A DNA stretch of 33,019 bases from Arcicella sp. (GTDB lineage: Bacteria; Bacteroidota; Bacteroidia; Cytophagales; Spirosomataceae), in the NCBI GenBank assembly GCA_025454855.1, contig JALONS010000012.1, positions 1 through 33,019 on the forward strand. The letters run 5' to 3'. The position numbers and the translations under genes are program-made. Under the pieces are notes generated by a model. It searched no databases and was not told the DNA's origin. It saw only the letters and a list, made by a program, of their open reading frames with translations. Below are positions 1 to 7,622 of this stretch, piece after piece (the stretch's first letter is position 1; the number at the start of each line of letters is the position of its first letter).

Positions 1-789
1 TAAATTAGCTAAGAGATTTTCAATGTTTTGCTTACTAATAACAATCTGCTCATTGTGCATTTTATGCTCAATGATATTCTCTACCTTGATGGGTTGAAAA
101 GTGCCTGCTCCTACGTGCAAGGTCAAAAACTCTTGTTTAATTCCTTGTTTTTCAATATTTTGTAAGACTTCGTCTGTGAAGTGAAGCCCCGCCGTCGGGG
201 CAGCAACTGCTCCTTTTTTCTCACTGTAAACCGTTTGATAAGTGTCATAATCCGCTAATTCAGCTTCCCGATTCAAGTACGGAGGCAGCGGAATTTGCCC
301 CAATGATTGAATGAGGTTTACAAAGCTAAGACCGTTTGTCCATGACAACTTAACATGATTTTTTTCCTCATCATAAACCTCTGCTTTTACTTCTATGGTT
401 TGTCCTTCAATGCTGATATTCTGCGTAAGAATATCACCTTTTTTCCAGCGTTTTCGATTGCCAATCATACACTCCCAAACGCATTCTTGGGTAACTTCCA
501 TTGCCAAATTAATCACCGATGTTGGTAAAACGGGATGCAATAAAAAAAGCTGAATAATTGCCCCAGTGGACTTTTGAAAGTGTATTCGGGCAGGAATTAC
601 TTTGGTATTATTAAAAACAAGGGTACAGTTTTTGGGTAAATAATCCGTAATATTTTTGAAAATATCGTGGGTTATTTGTCCCTGACGATATACCTGTAAT
701 TTGGATTCATCTCGTTTGGGCAACGGAAATTTAGCGATGCGTTCATCGGGTAAGTCGTAAGTATAATCAGAAAGTTTAATCTCTTGCAT
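1..789 (-). CDS. queA: S-adenosylmethionine:tRNA ribosyltransferase-isomerase, 3' part outside window
   Basis: Not in the ORF track because the window edge removes its stop codon. Reading the minus strand from the ATG at 789-787 gives 263 uninterrupted residues starting MQEIKLSDYTYDLP. QueA transfers the ribosyl group of S-adenosylmethionine to 7-aminomethyl-7-deazaguanine in tRNA, the penultimate step of queuosine synthesis. The family signatures NNTKVIPARI, PTAGLHFT and VGAGTFQPI are present in the expected order. Family members are usually about 340-350 residues, so roughly the last quarter is missing to the left. It starts 7 nt after the stop of the minus-strand membrane protein, so the two are probably co-transcribed. 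It is housekeeping and unrelated to the natural-product genes. Confidence 0.95.
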   Translation of the reverse strand, partial: MQEIKLSDYTYDLPDERIAKFPLPKRDESKLQVYRQGQITHDIFKNITDYLPKNCTLVFNNTKVIPARIHFQKSTGAIIQLFLLHPVLPTSVINLAMEVTQECVWECMIGNRKRWKKGDILTQNISIEGQTIEVKAEVYDEEKNHVKLSWTNGLSFVNLIQSLGQIPLPPYLNREAELADYDTYQTVYSEKKGAVAAPTAGLHFTDEVLQNIEKQGIKQEFLTLHVGAGTFQPIKVENIIEHKMHNEQIVISKQNIENLLANL

Positions 790-796
790 CGTATTA

Positions 797-1306
797 CTAT
801 TCTTCTTCTATCTTGGGTTTGGTGTAAAGCAACTTGATAGGTAAATAAAATAACCAAGCCAAGAACAAAACCGCTCCAATGACCAACAAATAAGTATAAT
901 CCGTATTGAAACTACGTTCGTCATTTAGTGCTAACAAAGCCCTAAGAATCAACAGCAAGAAAGTGTTAATGATGGCTGGTAGAAAGTTTAACCAGTTGAT
1001 AATGGCAGTTTGAAGTTGCTTGTAATCTTCGAGCCAAATTTTATTCGGAATCCAGTTGAAAGCACTTTTAGGTAACTTTTTTACGGTATTGATTAGTAAG
1101 ACAATCAGGATATTAAGCCCAAACATAATACTACCAAAAAGGTAAAATACTTGATTTTTAGGAAGGAAACCATCTCCACGCCCATCAGGTCCGAAATGCA
1201 CCGCTGTGGGGTCGGGTAGTCCACGATAGGTAAATAATAATACAATAACAAATGCTAAAATAGACGCATAACGCCATACTCGAGAAATAAAAAATTCTAT
1301 ACTCAT
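797..1306 (-). CDS. DUF1648-like small membrane protein
   Basis: This is a 169-residue protein with about four predicted membrane segments (near residues 13-27, 54-73, 105-125 and 137-157). The stretch VHFGPDGRGDGFLPK between the first two segments resembles the loop of DUF1648 proteins, which share this region with the SdpI immunity family (family knowledge). No enzymatic motif is visible, and the charged tail KPKIEEE is probably cytoplasmic. Its stop lies 7 nt before the queA start, suggesting a two-gene minus-strand operon. A specific function cannot be assigned. Confidence 0.65.
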   Translation of the reverse strand: MSIEFFISRVWRYASILAFVIVLLFTYRGLPDPTAVHFGPDGRGDGFLPKNQVFYLFGSIMFGLNILIVLLINTVKKLPKSAFNWIPNKIWLEDYKQLQTAIINWLNFLPAIINTFLLLILRALLALNDERSFNTDYTYLLVIGAVLFLAWLFYLPIKLLYTKPKIEEE

Positions 1307-1620
1307 ATTTAGGGATTAGGGGATAAGTTTTAGGAATTAGAAAATGTTAGTAAGCTCCTAAATCTGCCCCGATACTTAATGTGTAAATTATACGGCAAAA
1401 TTACGCCACAACTACCAAGATTTCTAATGAAAACAAGGATTAGAAAGGAATGGTTTTTAAAAAATAGTTGTCATAACAATTAATTTTTGTCTTTTTGCAG
1501 GATAATTTATTAAAAAAATGTAGATTTGCACAACAGAGAAATTAGTTAGGAGGTTTTAGAAATTAGGGCTTTAACTGATAGGTTTTGAGTAGAATTGACT
1601 AAATCCTAAAATCTGAAAAA
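1307..1620. other. Divergent intergenic region between the membrane protein and the cobalamin gene
   Basis: These 314 nt separate two divergent transcription units. They contain one plausible plus-strand -7 element (TAGATTTG at 1521) and a long AT-rich stretch. I see no small ORF with a credible start, no RNA gene and no obvious cobalamin riboswitch, although the downstream gene handles cobalamin. Confidence 0.5.
1521..1528 (+). promoter_or_regulatory. Possible Bacteroidota -7 element for the cobalamin adenosyltransferase
   Basis: TAGATTTG fits the Bacteroidota -7 consensus TAnnTTTG. A TTTTTG lies about 23 nt upstream (1492-1497), which is somewhat longer than the usual gap to a -33 TTTG. 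It is about 90 nt before the start codon at 1621. Short motifs occur by chance in AT-rich DNA, so support is moderate. Confidence 0.4.
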
Positions 1621-2169
1621 ATGAAAATATATACCAAGACAGGCGACCAAGGCAAAACATCATTAGTAGGAGGCACAAGAGTCTCTAAAACCGAGCTGAG
1701 AATTGAAGCCTACGGCACGATTGACGAGCTGAATTCGTACATTGGGTTAGTACGTGACCAACCTGTTAATGAAAGTAGAAAGGAAATTTTGAAGGAAATT
1801 CAAGACCGACTTTTTACGATTGGCTCAATTTTGGCATCAGAACCAGAGCAGACTAAAAAGCAAATTCCTGACCTCCACGAGAGTGATATTGAGCTTTTGG
1901 AAAAGGAAATGGATAATATGGATGAACATTTAGAACCCATGCGGTTTTTTATTCTTCCAGGTGGACATCCGTCGGTTTCGTTTGGACATTTAGCCCGTAC
2001 CGTGTGCAGAAGAGCCGAGCGAAATGTGTTGAGATTGATGGAAAATGCCGAAACCAACGGTCTGGTAGTCAAATACTTAAATAGGTTATCGGATTATCTT
2101 TTTGTACTGTGCAGAATGATGGCAAAAGACTTAGCAATAGAAGAAACAGCTTGGAAACCAAGAATATAA
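1621..2169 (+). CDS. Cob(I)alamin adenosyltransferase, PduO type
   Basis: This 182-residue protein adenosylates cob(I)alamin from ATP to make coenzyme B12. The N-terminal MKIYTKTGDQGKTSLVGG is the ATP-binding signature of PduO/MMAB-type enzymes, followed by the expected TIDELNSYIGL and the cobalamin-contacting helix RTVCRRAERNVLRL. The length matches the family (about 180-190) and the protein looks complete. It has its own likely promoter and precedes the aminotransferase by 100 nt. There is no sign of a link to the downstream cluster. Confidence 0.93.
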   Translation: MKIYTKTGDQGKTSLVGGTRVSKTELRIEAYGTIDELNSYIGLVRDQPVNESRKEILKEIQDRLFTIGSILASEPEQTKKQIPDLHESDIELLEKEMDNMDEHLEPMRFFILPGGHPSVSFGHLARTVCRRAERNVLRLMENAETNGLVVKYLNRLSDYLFVLCRMMAKDLAIEETAWKPRI

Positions 2170-2269
2170 TAATTTGAATAGGAAGTAGTTTGAAGATTTC
2201 AGAATGATGTTTTTGAATCTAAGAACTAACTAATTTTCAGATTTTTCAAAAAATTAAATTAATAAAACT

Positions 2270-3334
2270 ATGACTGATACCTTGCAGATTGATGTTCATC
2301 CGATTGAGAAATCGAGAATTGATGCGGTTGATTTTGACAACCTTATTTTTGGACGCTCTTTTGCCGACCATATGTTGATGGTGGATTATAAAGATGGAGC
2401 TTGGCAAACGCCTCAAATTGTACCATTTGGACCTATTTCGTATTCACCCGCTATGATGTCTTTGCACTACGGACAAGCCATTTTTGAGGGAATGAAAGCC
2501 TATAAAAGTCCAACGGGAGATATTTTAGTGTTCAGACCAGAAGAAAACTGGAAGCGTCTGAACAAATCTGCCGTGCGTATGTGTATGCCTGAAGTCCCCG
2601 AAGAAATTTTCATGGAAGGGCTTTCAGAACTATTGCGTTTGGATGCCGCTTGGATTCCAGCCAAAGAAGGTTGTTCGATGTACATTCGTCCGTTTATGTT
2701 TTCAACCGACGAGTACGTGGGAGTTAGTCCATCGAAGACGTATAAATTCATGATTTTTAATTGTCCTGTGGGGGCATATTACACCAAACCCATTCGTGTA
2801 CGAGTAGAAACCAAATATATCAGGGCGGCACATGGTGGTGTAGGATTCTCTAAAAATGCTGGAAATTACGGAGGGTCATTGTATCCCACAAAATTGGCAG
2901 TTGATGCAGGATACGACCAAATTATTTGGACAGATGCTTCTGAACATCAATACGTTGAAGAAGCAGGAACAATGAATTTGATGTTTATCATTGACGGTAA
3001 ATTAGTGACCGCTCCAACGGGCGATACCATTTTAGACGGTGTTACTCGGAAATCAGTCATTCAAGTAGCCCGTGACTGGGGCATGGAAGTAGAGGAACGT
3101 CTATTATCCATCAAAGAACTAACCGAGGGTATTGTTTCTGGTAGAGTACAAGAGGCATTTGGAGCAGGTACGGCGGCAGTTATTGCTCCCATTGCTACGG
3201 TAGGTTATGACGGTGTGGACTACAACCTTCCAGAACGCACGGCAGATTCTTTTTCAAAGAGAGTTTTTACAGAAATTGATAACATCAAAACGGGTAAAAT
3301 TGAAGATACTCGTGGATGGGTAATGAAGATTTAA
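2270..3334 (+). CDS. ilvE: Branched-chain amino acid aminotransferase
   Basis: This 354-residue class IV PLP enzyme interconverts leucine, isoleucine or valine with their 2-oxo acids using 2-oxoglutarate/glutamate. The PLP lysine lies in FSKNAGNYGGSL. YVEEAGTMNLMF, FGAGTAAVIAPI and the N-terminal FGPISYSPAMMSLHYGQAIFEGMKAY are characteristic of the larger, eukaryotic-type BCAT group. The length fits the family. A strong bidirectional-looking terminator follows 28 nt after the stop, so this gene ends a transcription unit and marks the left border of the natural-product region. Its products could feed branched acyl starters, but nothing in the sequence shows that. Confidence 0.94.
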   Translation: MTDTLQIDVHPIEKSRIDAVDFDNLIFGRSFADHMLMVDYKDGAWQTPQIVPFGPISYSPAMMSLHYGQAIFEGMKAYKSPTGDILVFRPEENWKRLNKSAVRMCMPEVPEEIFMEGLSELLRLDAAWIPAKEGCSMYIRPFMFSTDEYVGVSPSKTYKFMIFNCPVGAYYTKPIRVRVETKYIRAAHGGVGFSKNAGNYGGSLYPTKLAVDAGYDQIIWTDASEHQYVEEAGTMNLMFIIDGKLVTAPTGDTILDGVTRKSVIQVARDWGMEVEERLLSIKELTEGIVSGRVQEAFGAGTAAVIAPIATVGYDGVDYNLPERTADSFSKRVFTEIDNIKTGKIEDTRGWVMKI

Positions 3335-3362
3335 GGTACAAATCATATCCATAGATACCAAT

Positions 3363-3403
3363 AAAAAAGCCTAATCTCACATACAGTGAGATTAGGCTTT
3401 TTT
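3363..3403 (+). terminator. Rho-independent terminator after ilvE
   Basis: A perfect 12-bp stem, GCCTAATCTCAC / GTGAGATTAGGC, closes on a 5-nt loop. It is preceded by six A and followed by six T, so it could work on both strands. This is the clearest terminator in the window. Confidence 0.95.
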
Positions 3404-3565
3404 ATTAACTGTTGCAGAGTATTTACTTGTTAGTAGAGTCATTTTGCGGAATAAAATTGCTACAAACATTATACTTAGACAAAGCGTAAAGGTATGAATT
3501 AAGATAATAAATGACGAAAATATCAAATATGATTTTTTTCATTGTTGTAAATCAGAAGAATATGT

Positions 3566-3573
3566 TATATTTG
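3566..3573 (+). promoter_or_regulatory. -7 element upstream of the LytTR/LytS two-component operon
   Basis: TATATTTG matches TAnnTTTG perfectly. A TTG at 3545-3547 lies 18 nt upstream and could be the -33 element. The element is about 38 nt before the response-regulator start. No pair of TCGAAA half-sites is present here, so autoregulation through that operator is not evident. Confidence 0.55.
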
Positions 3574-3611
3574 GATATAATCTTTGATTAAACACTGTTA
3601 ACCTTTTGCTT

Positions 3612-4328
3612 ATGAAAACCATCCGTTGTATTGTACTTGAAGATGAAGAACCCGCACAAAACCTAATGCGTAATTATTTTAATAGAATTCCCGAATTAGA
3701 GTTAGTTGAAGTTTTTGATAATGCTATTGATGCTTCAGACTTTCTGGCAGAGAATACGATTGATTTAATTTTTACGGATATTGAAATGCCCCGCCTCTCT
3801 GGGTTAGATTTTATCAGAATGCTCAGTTATAAACCCCATGTTATTATCATTACGGCCTATCCCAATTTTGCTCTTGAAGGTTTTGAATTAGATGCTATTG
3901 ACTATTTAAAAAAACCCGTATCGTTTGATAGATTTAAGAAAGCGGTTGAAAAAGTACAAAGAATGTACATTAATAATTCGGTTGAGGAATCTCCTGCGGA
4001 AATGGCAATGTACGTTAAAGAATCGGGTAAGATGATGAAAATAGAATTTAGAGATATTCTTTATGTTGAGGGGTTGAAAGACTATGTAAAAATTATTGTT
4101 TCTAATTCAGACCGCCCAATAGTTACTCATATTACCATGAAACGCATGGAAGATACATTACCTAACCAACAATTTTCAAGAGTTCATAAATCTTACATCA
4201 TCGCTACTGACCGTATAGTATCAGTGGATAGCGGTAACAGCCTTGTAGAGCTTAGAAATAAAGTAGAAATCCCATTAGGACAGAATTATAAAGAGCTATT
4301 GATGAGTAAAATTAAACCCATTAACTGA
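3612..4328 (+). CDS. LytTR-family response regulator
   Basis: The ATG at 3612 is chosen over the TTG used by the ORF track, giving 238 residues. The receiver domain covers residues 1-120: acidic pocket EDEE near residue 10, phosphoacceptor D56 in FTDIEMP, the conserved Thr in IIITAYPN and Lys in YLKKPVSF. The C-terminal LytTR DNA-binding domain (about 138-238) starts at MYVKESGKMMKIEF and includes RVHKSYIIATDRI. LytTR proteins bind two direct repeats about two helical turns apart. Such repeats occur at three promoters in this window (5507, 5785 and 28582), making this the obvious candidate regulator. The partner kinase starts 58 nt downstream. Confidence 0.95.
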   Translation: MKTIRCIVLEDEEPAQNLMRNYFNRIPELELVEVFDNAIDASDFLAENTIDLIFTDIEMPRLSGLDFIRMLSYKPHVIIITAYPNFALEGFELDAIDYLKKPVSFDRFKKAVEKVQRMYINNSVEESPAEMAMYVKESGKMMKIEFRDILYVEGLKDYVKIIVSNSDRPIVTHITMKRMEDTLPNQQFSRVHKSYIIATDRIVSVDSGNSLVELRNKVEIPLGQNYKELLMSKIKPIN

Positions 4329-4386
4329 TGTATCATTTACATTACATCCAGTATAATCGTATCATCAATTGTAACTTAACTGTTTA

Positions 4387-5493
4387 ATGGAAATACTCTC
4401 AGACTTTTTTCTTAGGCTATACCCCTTAGAAGGAGTAAGCCTCAAGCGTAGAATATTATTACATTGTTTATTTTGGTTTGTAATGTTTGTTGCTTTTTGG
4501 TTTGGTATTGGCTTACCTTCTTCAACATTCGTTTACCGAATATTAACGGCTACGTATCTAACAGTTCTGGACAGCACCTTTTTTTATTTACTTGCCTATG
4601 TATTTTCATATATTGCAAAACGCCATACTGGCTTCAATAAAATTTTATTGATTATAGGAAGTATTGTTTTATTTTATTTTTGGGTAGCCATTATCTCTTA
4701 TGCCCGAGCCGCTCTTATTATAGAGAATAATTGGCTTTCAGCCCAGAATAATCGAATGTACGGATACATCCAACAATATTATCAAGCGGGCTTTTGGTCT
4801 TATTTTAAAGTTCCTATTATTGTGTCTGACACCTATGAAATTGCCTCTACATCATTACCTGCTTTCTTCTTGAAGTTTACTCGAAATTTTGCTAAAAACT
4901 TAGCAGAAAAAAAACAACTTGAAATAGATTTTCTTCGTCTACAAATAAATCCACATTTCTTGGTAAATACACTCAATAATATCTATAGTTTGGTTGTAAT
5001 AGATGACAAACGGAGTCCAGATGCCATTTTATCATTATCCAATTTATTAGATTATGTATTATATGAAAGCTCTTTACCAGAAGTAAGTATGGAGAAAGAA
5101 ATACAATTTCTACAAGATTTTATAGAATTAGAGAAAATACGAAGCCTGAAGAAGTCGAGTATTGAATTTAATGTTATTGGAGTTATATACGGCAATATTG
5201 CCCCACTCATTCTGATTGCTTTTATTGAAAATGCTTTCAAGCATGGAATGGGAGATTCTACCCTACATAATTTTGTTAAAGTTCGATTGGAATTAAATGA
5301 AAAAACATTACACTTTGAAGTAGTCAATAGTAAACCTACCCAAGTATCAGCCAAACGGAAGACCTCTTTGGGGGGGATAGGATTAACCAATGTGAGAAGA
5401 CGTTTAGCCTCTTTGTACCCTAATGATTATACATTGAGCATCAAAGATGAGCGTAATATTTACACGATTAATTTAGTTTTAAAGTTAAAGTAG
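4387..5493 (+). CDS. LytS/YehU-like sensor histidine kinase
   Basis: This 368-residue protein has an N-terminal membrane region with about four hydrophobic segments (roughly residues 20-45, 50-75, 85-110 and a weaker one near 140-165). The HisKA_7TM/His_kinase block follows at LRLQINPHFLVNTLNNIYSL, with phosphoacceptor H190. The HATPase domain shows the N-box LIAFIENAFKHG and the G-box GGIGLTNVRRRL. It forms a pair with the preceding LytTR regulator. There is no large periplasmic sensor, so the signal is probably detected in or at the membrane, and a secreted peptide from the cluster is an attractive but unproven ligand. The stop is 14 nt before the first operator half-site. Confidence 0.93.
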   Translation: MEILSDFFLRLYPLEGVSLKRRILLHCLFWFVMFVAFWFGIGLPSSTFVYRILTATYLTVLDSTFFYLLAYVFSYIAKRHTGFNKILLIIGSIVLFYFWVAIISYARAALIIENNWLSAQNNRMYGYIQQYYQAGFWSYFKVPIIVSDTYEIASTSLPAFFLKFTRNFAKNLAEKKQLEIDFLRLQINPHFLVNTLNNIYSLVVIDDKRSPDAILSLSNLLDYVLYESSLPEVSMEKEIQFLQDFIELEKIRSLKKSSIEFNVIGVIYGNIAPLILIAFIENAFKHGMGDSTLHNFVKVRLELNEKTLHFEVVNSKPTQVSAKRKTSLGGIGLTNVRRRLASLYPNDYTLSIKDERNIYTINLVLKLK

Positions 5494-5506
5494 AATAATT
5501 TTTATA

Positions 5507-5573
5507 GTTTGTCGAAAAAAGGTGATGGTTTATCGAAAACGTAACATCGCCTTTGATAAGCCTGCTACATTTG
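5507..5573 (+). promoter_or_regulatory. LytTR-type operator and promoter 1
   Basis: Half-sites GTTTGTCGAAAA (5507-5518) and GTTTATCGAAAA (5528-5539) are direct repeats with a 21-bp period. The -7 element TACATTTG (5566-5573) begins 33 bp after the T of the second TCGAAA. The same geometry recurs at two other promoters. Transcription should start near 5580, which excludes the ORF-track start at 5553 and supports the peptide start at 5646. Confidence 0.8.
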
Positions 5574-5645
5574 AATCAACAAAGAGGGACACAGCCCCAC
5601 TTGTTAATCAAAATCTTCTGTCAAACCAATTTAACTTTTATCACT

Positions 5646-5762
5646 ATGAAAAATGTAGCCTCAAAATTATCGGTAAGTAAATCAACAATCACAAACTTTA
5701 ACTCTACAGAAAAAAGTAAAATTTATACGGCATCTTACTGGTGTCATCTTCACAAAAAATAA
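5646..5762 (+). CDS. Class I lanthipeptide-like precursor peptide, 38 aa
   Basis: The ORF track extends this to 5553, but that codon lies before the predicted transcription start, so the ATG at 5646 is preferred (38 residues). The leader KLSVSKSTITNFN resembles the LxLxKxTIxxLN leader of Bacteroidota class I lanthipeptide precursors (family knowledge). The short C-terminal part contains Thr, Ser and a single Cys (YTASYWCHLHKK), enough for at most one (methyl)lanthionine ring. It is the first gene after LytTR operator 1. No LanC cyclase and no LanB elimination domain are visible in the window, so it may be modified by distant enzymes, may be relic, or may act as a signal. Confidence 0.6.
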   Translation: MKNVASKLSVSKSTITNFNSTEKSKIYTASYWCHLHKK

Positions 5763-5784
5763 AGAAACTCTAAAATCAGCCTAT

Positions 5785-5851
5785 TTTGGTCGAAAAAATA
5801 AGTAGGTTAGTCGAAAGATGAACAATGGTCTTTATTTTAATCCCAAATTTG
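5785..5851 (+). promoter_or_regulatory. LytTR-type operator and promoter 2
   Basis: Half-sites TTTGGTCGAAAA (5785-5796) and GTTAGTCGAAAG (5806-5817) have a 21-bp period. CAAATTTG (5844-5851), a one-mismatch TAnnTTTG, begins 33 bp after the T of the second TCGAAA, as in operators 1 and 3. Transcription should start near 5858, so the peptide start annotated at 5818 is unlikely and ATG 5872 is favoured. Confidence 0.75.
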
Positions 5852-5871
5852 GAATGAAAAAAGTAACTGTT

Positions 5872-6075
5872 ATGAAAAAGACCTTAGGTACATTTTATGA
5901 AAGAATTGCTGATAAATCTGACTCCAAACGTTTTTTAGATTCAGCTATTGAAATGGTCAGTGATGATGCAGCACAACAAGTTAGAGGAGGCGATAAAGAT
6001 TATACTCCCTTGTATGAAATTGAGCCATCAATGCATGCAAGATGGTTTTTACCCTCCATATTGTTAGAATCTTAA
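5872..6075 (+). CDS. GG-type natural-product precursor peptide A
   Basis: Starting at ATG 5872 (after the predicted transcription start) gives 67 residues, MKKTLGTFYERIADKSD onward. ATG 5854 is an alternative only if transcription starts slightly earlier. An acidic, helical-looking leader ends in QQVRGG, a double-glycine cleavage site of the type cut by C39-peptidase ABC transporters, leaving a core beginning DKDYTPLYEIEP. The core is rich in aromatic residues (two Tyr, Trp, Phe), which is typical of substrates of cyclophane-forming radical SAM enzymes. Such an enzyme is encoded 225 nt downstream. No Cys is present, so lanthionine formation is ruled out. The exact modification is inferred. 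Confidence 0.75.
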   Translation: MKKTLGTFYERIADKSDSKRFLDSAIEMVSDDAAQQVRGGDKDYTPLYEIEPSMHARWFLPSILLES

Positions 6076-6088
6076 ACTATTAGAAACA

Positions 6089-6301
6089 ATGATGAAGAAA
6101 ATTTTCACCATAGCACGAAGTGATAAGAAATCACGCAGAAAAGCCTTAGAGAAACTAAACCAAGAGGGATTTATAGATGCTACCGAAGTATTAGGAGGAA
6201 AACAAGATGATGGAGAAGGCGGAGGTAATCCCTTTTTTATAAGACAAGAAGCCTCTAATCAAATCAATGGTATATACCAAGACTCTAACGATTTTATCTG
6301 A
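6089..6301 (+). CDS. GG-type natural-product precursor peptide B
   Basis: This 70-residue peptide has a basic N-terminus, MMKKIFTIARSDKKSRRKAL, and a leader ending TEVLGG. The predicted core is KQDDGEGGGNPFFIRQEASN and onward, ending SNDFI. It starts 13 nt after peptide A, and its stop overlaps the radical SAM start by one base (TGATG), indicating translational coupling. The core has no Cys and little Ser/Thr but has Phe-Phe, Tyr and a C-terminal Phe-Ile. That suits aromatic-residue crosslinking by the FxsB-like enzyme better than lanthionine chemistry. The translated sequence differs from peptide A except for the GG logic, so the two may be distinct substrates of one maturase. Confidence 0.75.
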   Translation: MMKKIFTIARSDKKSRRKALEKLNQEGFIDATEVLGGKQDDGEGGGNPFFIRQEASNQINGIYQDSNDFI

Positions 6302-7434
6302 TGAAAACCGAGGCAACAATCAAAGGATTAGTTTTGAAAGTAGCCAGTCGTTGTAATTTAAATTGCGAATACTGTTATATGTACAATTTGGGAGATGAGA
6401 CCTACAAAGCTCAACCCAAATTTATGAGCCAGTCGATTGTAAATAACTTACTAAACAAAGTTGGAACCTATTTAACTCAGAGCGGGAGCAAGACATTTAC
6501 TTTTATCTTTCATGGGGGAGAACCATTATTGGTAGGATACGATTTCTACCGAAACTTCGTAAGAAAAGCTAAAGAGTTGCTCCCTGCTTATACCATCGTT
6601 GATTATATTCTTCAAACTAACGGAGTATTATTAACCGATGAATGGTGTAGAGTTTTAGGTTCATTGGATGTAAGAATTGGTATTAGCCTTGATGGATTAA
6701 CTGAAGTAGCTAATAAGTATAGAATAGACCATCAAGGTAAAAGTTCATTGATGGCTACTTTAAAGGGATTCTCTAATACGCACCAATCAAAATATTTGAA
6801 GTATCTACCTGGAATCTTGTCGGTAATTAATCTTGAAAGTAACCCAGCACAATTATATCAGGGATATAAAGAACTGAAAGTGAAGCATCTGAACTTCTTG
6901 TTTCCAGATGGTACGTATGATAATCTGCCTAAAGGCTATAAGTTTGATGAAATAAATTACGCTGATTGGTTAATTGAGCTTTTCGATTTATGGTTTTTTG
7001 ATAAAGACCCGCAAAAACCTCAAATAGGTATATTTAATCATATCACTAATTTAGTATTAGGCGGACACGTTAAATATGATAGTTTTGGTGAAGGAGATAA
7101 TATTTTCCTTATTATTGAAACTAATGGGGATATAGAACCACAAGATAGCTTAAAAGCCTGCGGAGATAGTTTTACAAAAACCAATTTGAATATTACGACT
7201 CACACCCTTGAAGATTCTTTCAACCAACCACTCATTAAATTTTGTATTGACAGCCAACAAACGTTATGCCAGCAATGTCAGAATTGCTCGGTTGTAGAGG
7301 TTTGTCGTGGGGGCTACATTACTCATCGTTACAGTAGAGACAGGGGGTTTGATAACCCTTCTATTCATTGTAAAGATTTTGAAAAATTAATAACGTATAT
7401 AAGCGAACGTATAAGTGACGTATTGACTGTTTGA
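6301..7434 (+). CDS. FxsB-like radical SAM/SPASM peptide maturase
   Basis: This 377-residue protein has the radical SAM motif CNLNCEYC (C18, C22, C25) inside VLKVASRCNLNCEYCYMY, close to FxsB-type maturases. FHGGEPLL provides the GGE SAM-binding motif. The C-terminal SPASM region has the Cys set CQQCQNCSVVEVCRGGYITH and a final Cys in NPSIHC, enough for auxiliary iron-sulfur clusters. FxsB relatives crosslink aromatic side chains to a nearby beta-carbon, giving three-residue cyclophanes (family knowledge). The one-base overlap with peptide B identifies peptides A and B as likely substrates. It lacks the ATP-grasp partner of the GRASP-with-SPASM systems. The exact bond formed cannot be read from sequence. 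Confidence 0.88.
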   Translation: MKTEATIKGLVLKVASRCNLNCEYCYMYNLGDETYKAQPKFMSQSIVNNLLNKVGTYLTQSGSKTFTFIFHGGEPLLVGYDFYRNFVRKAKELLPAYTIVDYILQTNGVLLTDEWCRVLGSLDVRIGISLDGLTEVANKYRIDHQGKSSLMATLKGFSNTHQSKYLKYLPGILSVINLESNPAQLYQGYKELKVKHLNFLFPDGTYDNLPKGYKFDEINYADWLIELFDLWFFDKDPQKPQIGIFNHITNLVLGGHVKYDSFGEGDNIFLIIETNGDIEPQDSLKACGDSFTKTNLNITTHTLEDSFNQPLIKFCIDSQQTLCQQCQNCSVVEVCRGGYITHRYSRDRGFDNPSIHCKDFEKLITYISERISDVLTV

Positions 7435-7622
7435 GTCAATTTGGTAGTTTAATGATAAGTAAGAAAATAACCTCAAACCTGCAAAGCAACCTTGATGAGA
7501 CGAATCATTGGGTTAATTAATTCCATAGTGTTGGACTACACCTTTTTTAAATTATTGATTTATGTAGTAACCGTCTCAGAAGAGATATTCTTTAAAATAC
7601 AGCAACTATAACAATAATCATC

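Noticed and set aside
5553-5645. N-terminal extension of the 69-aa ORF before the lanthipeptide-like peptide
   Set aside because: It overlaps the -7 element at 5566-5573, and the predicted transcription start lies downstream of 5553, so the ATG at 5646 is the real start.
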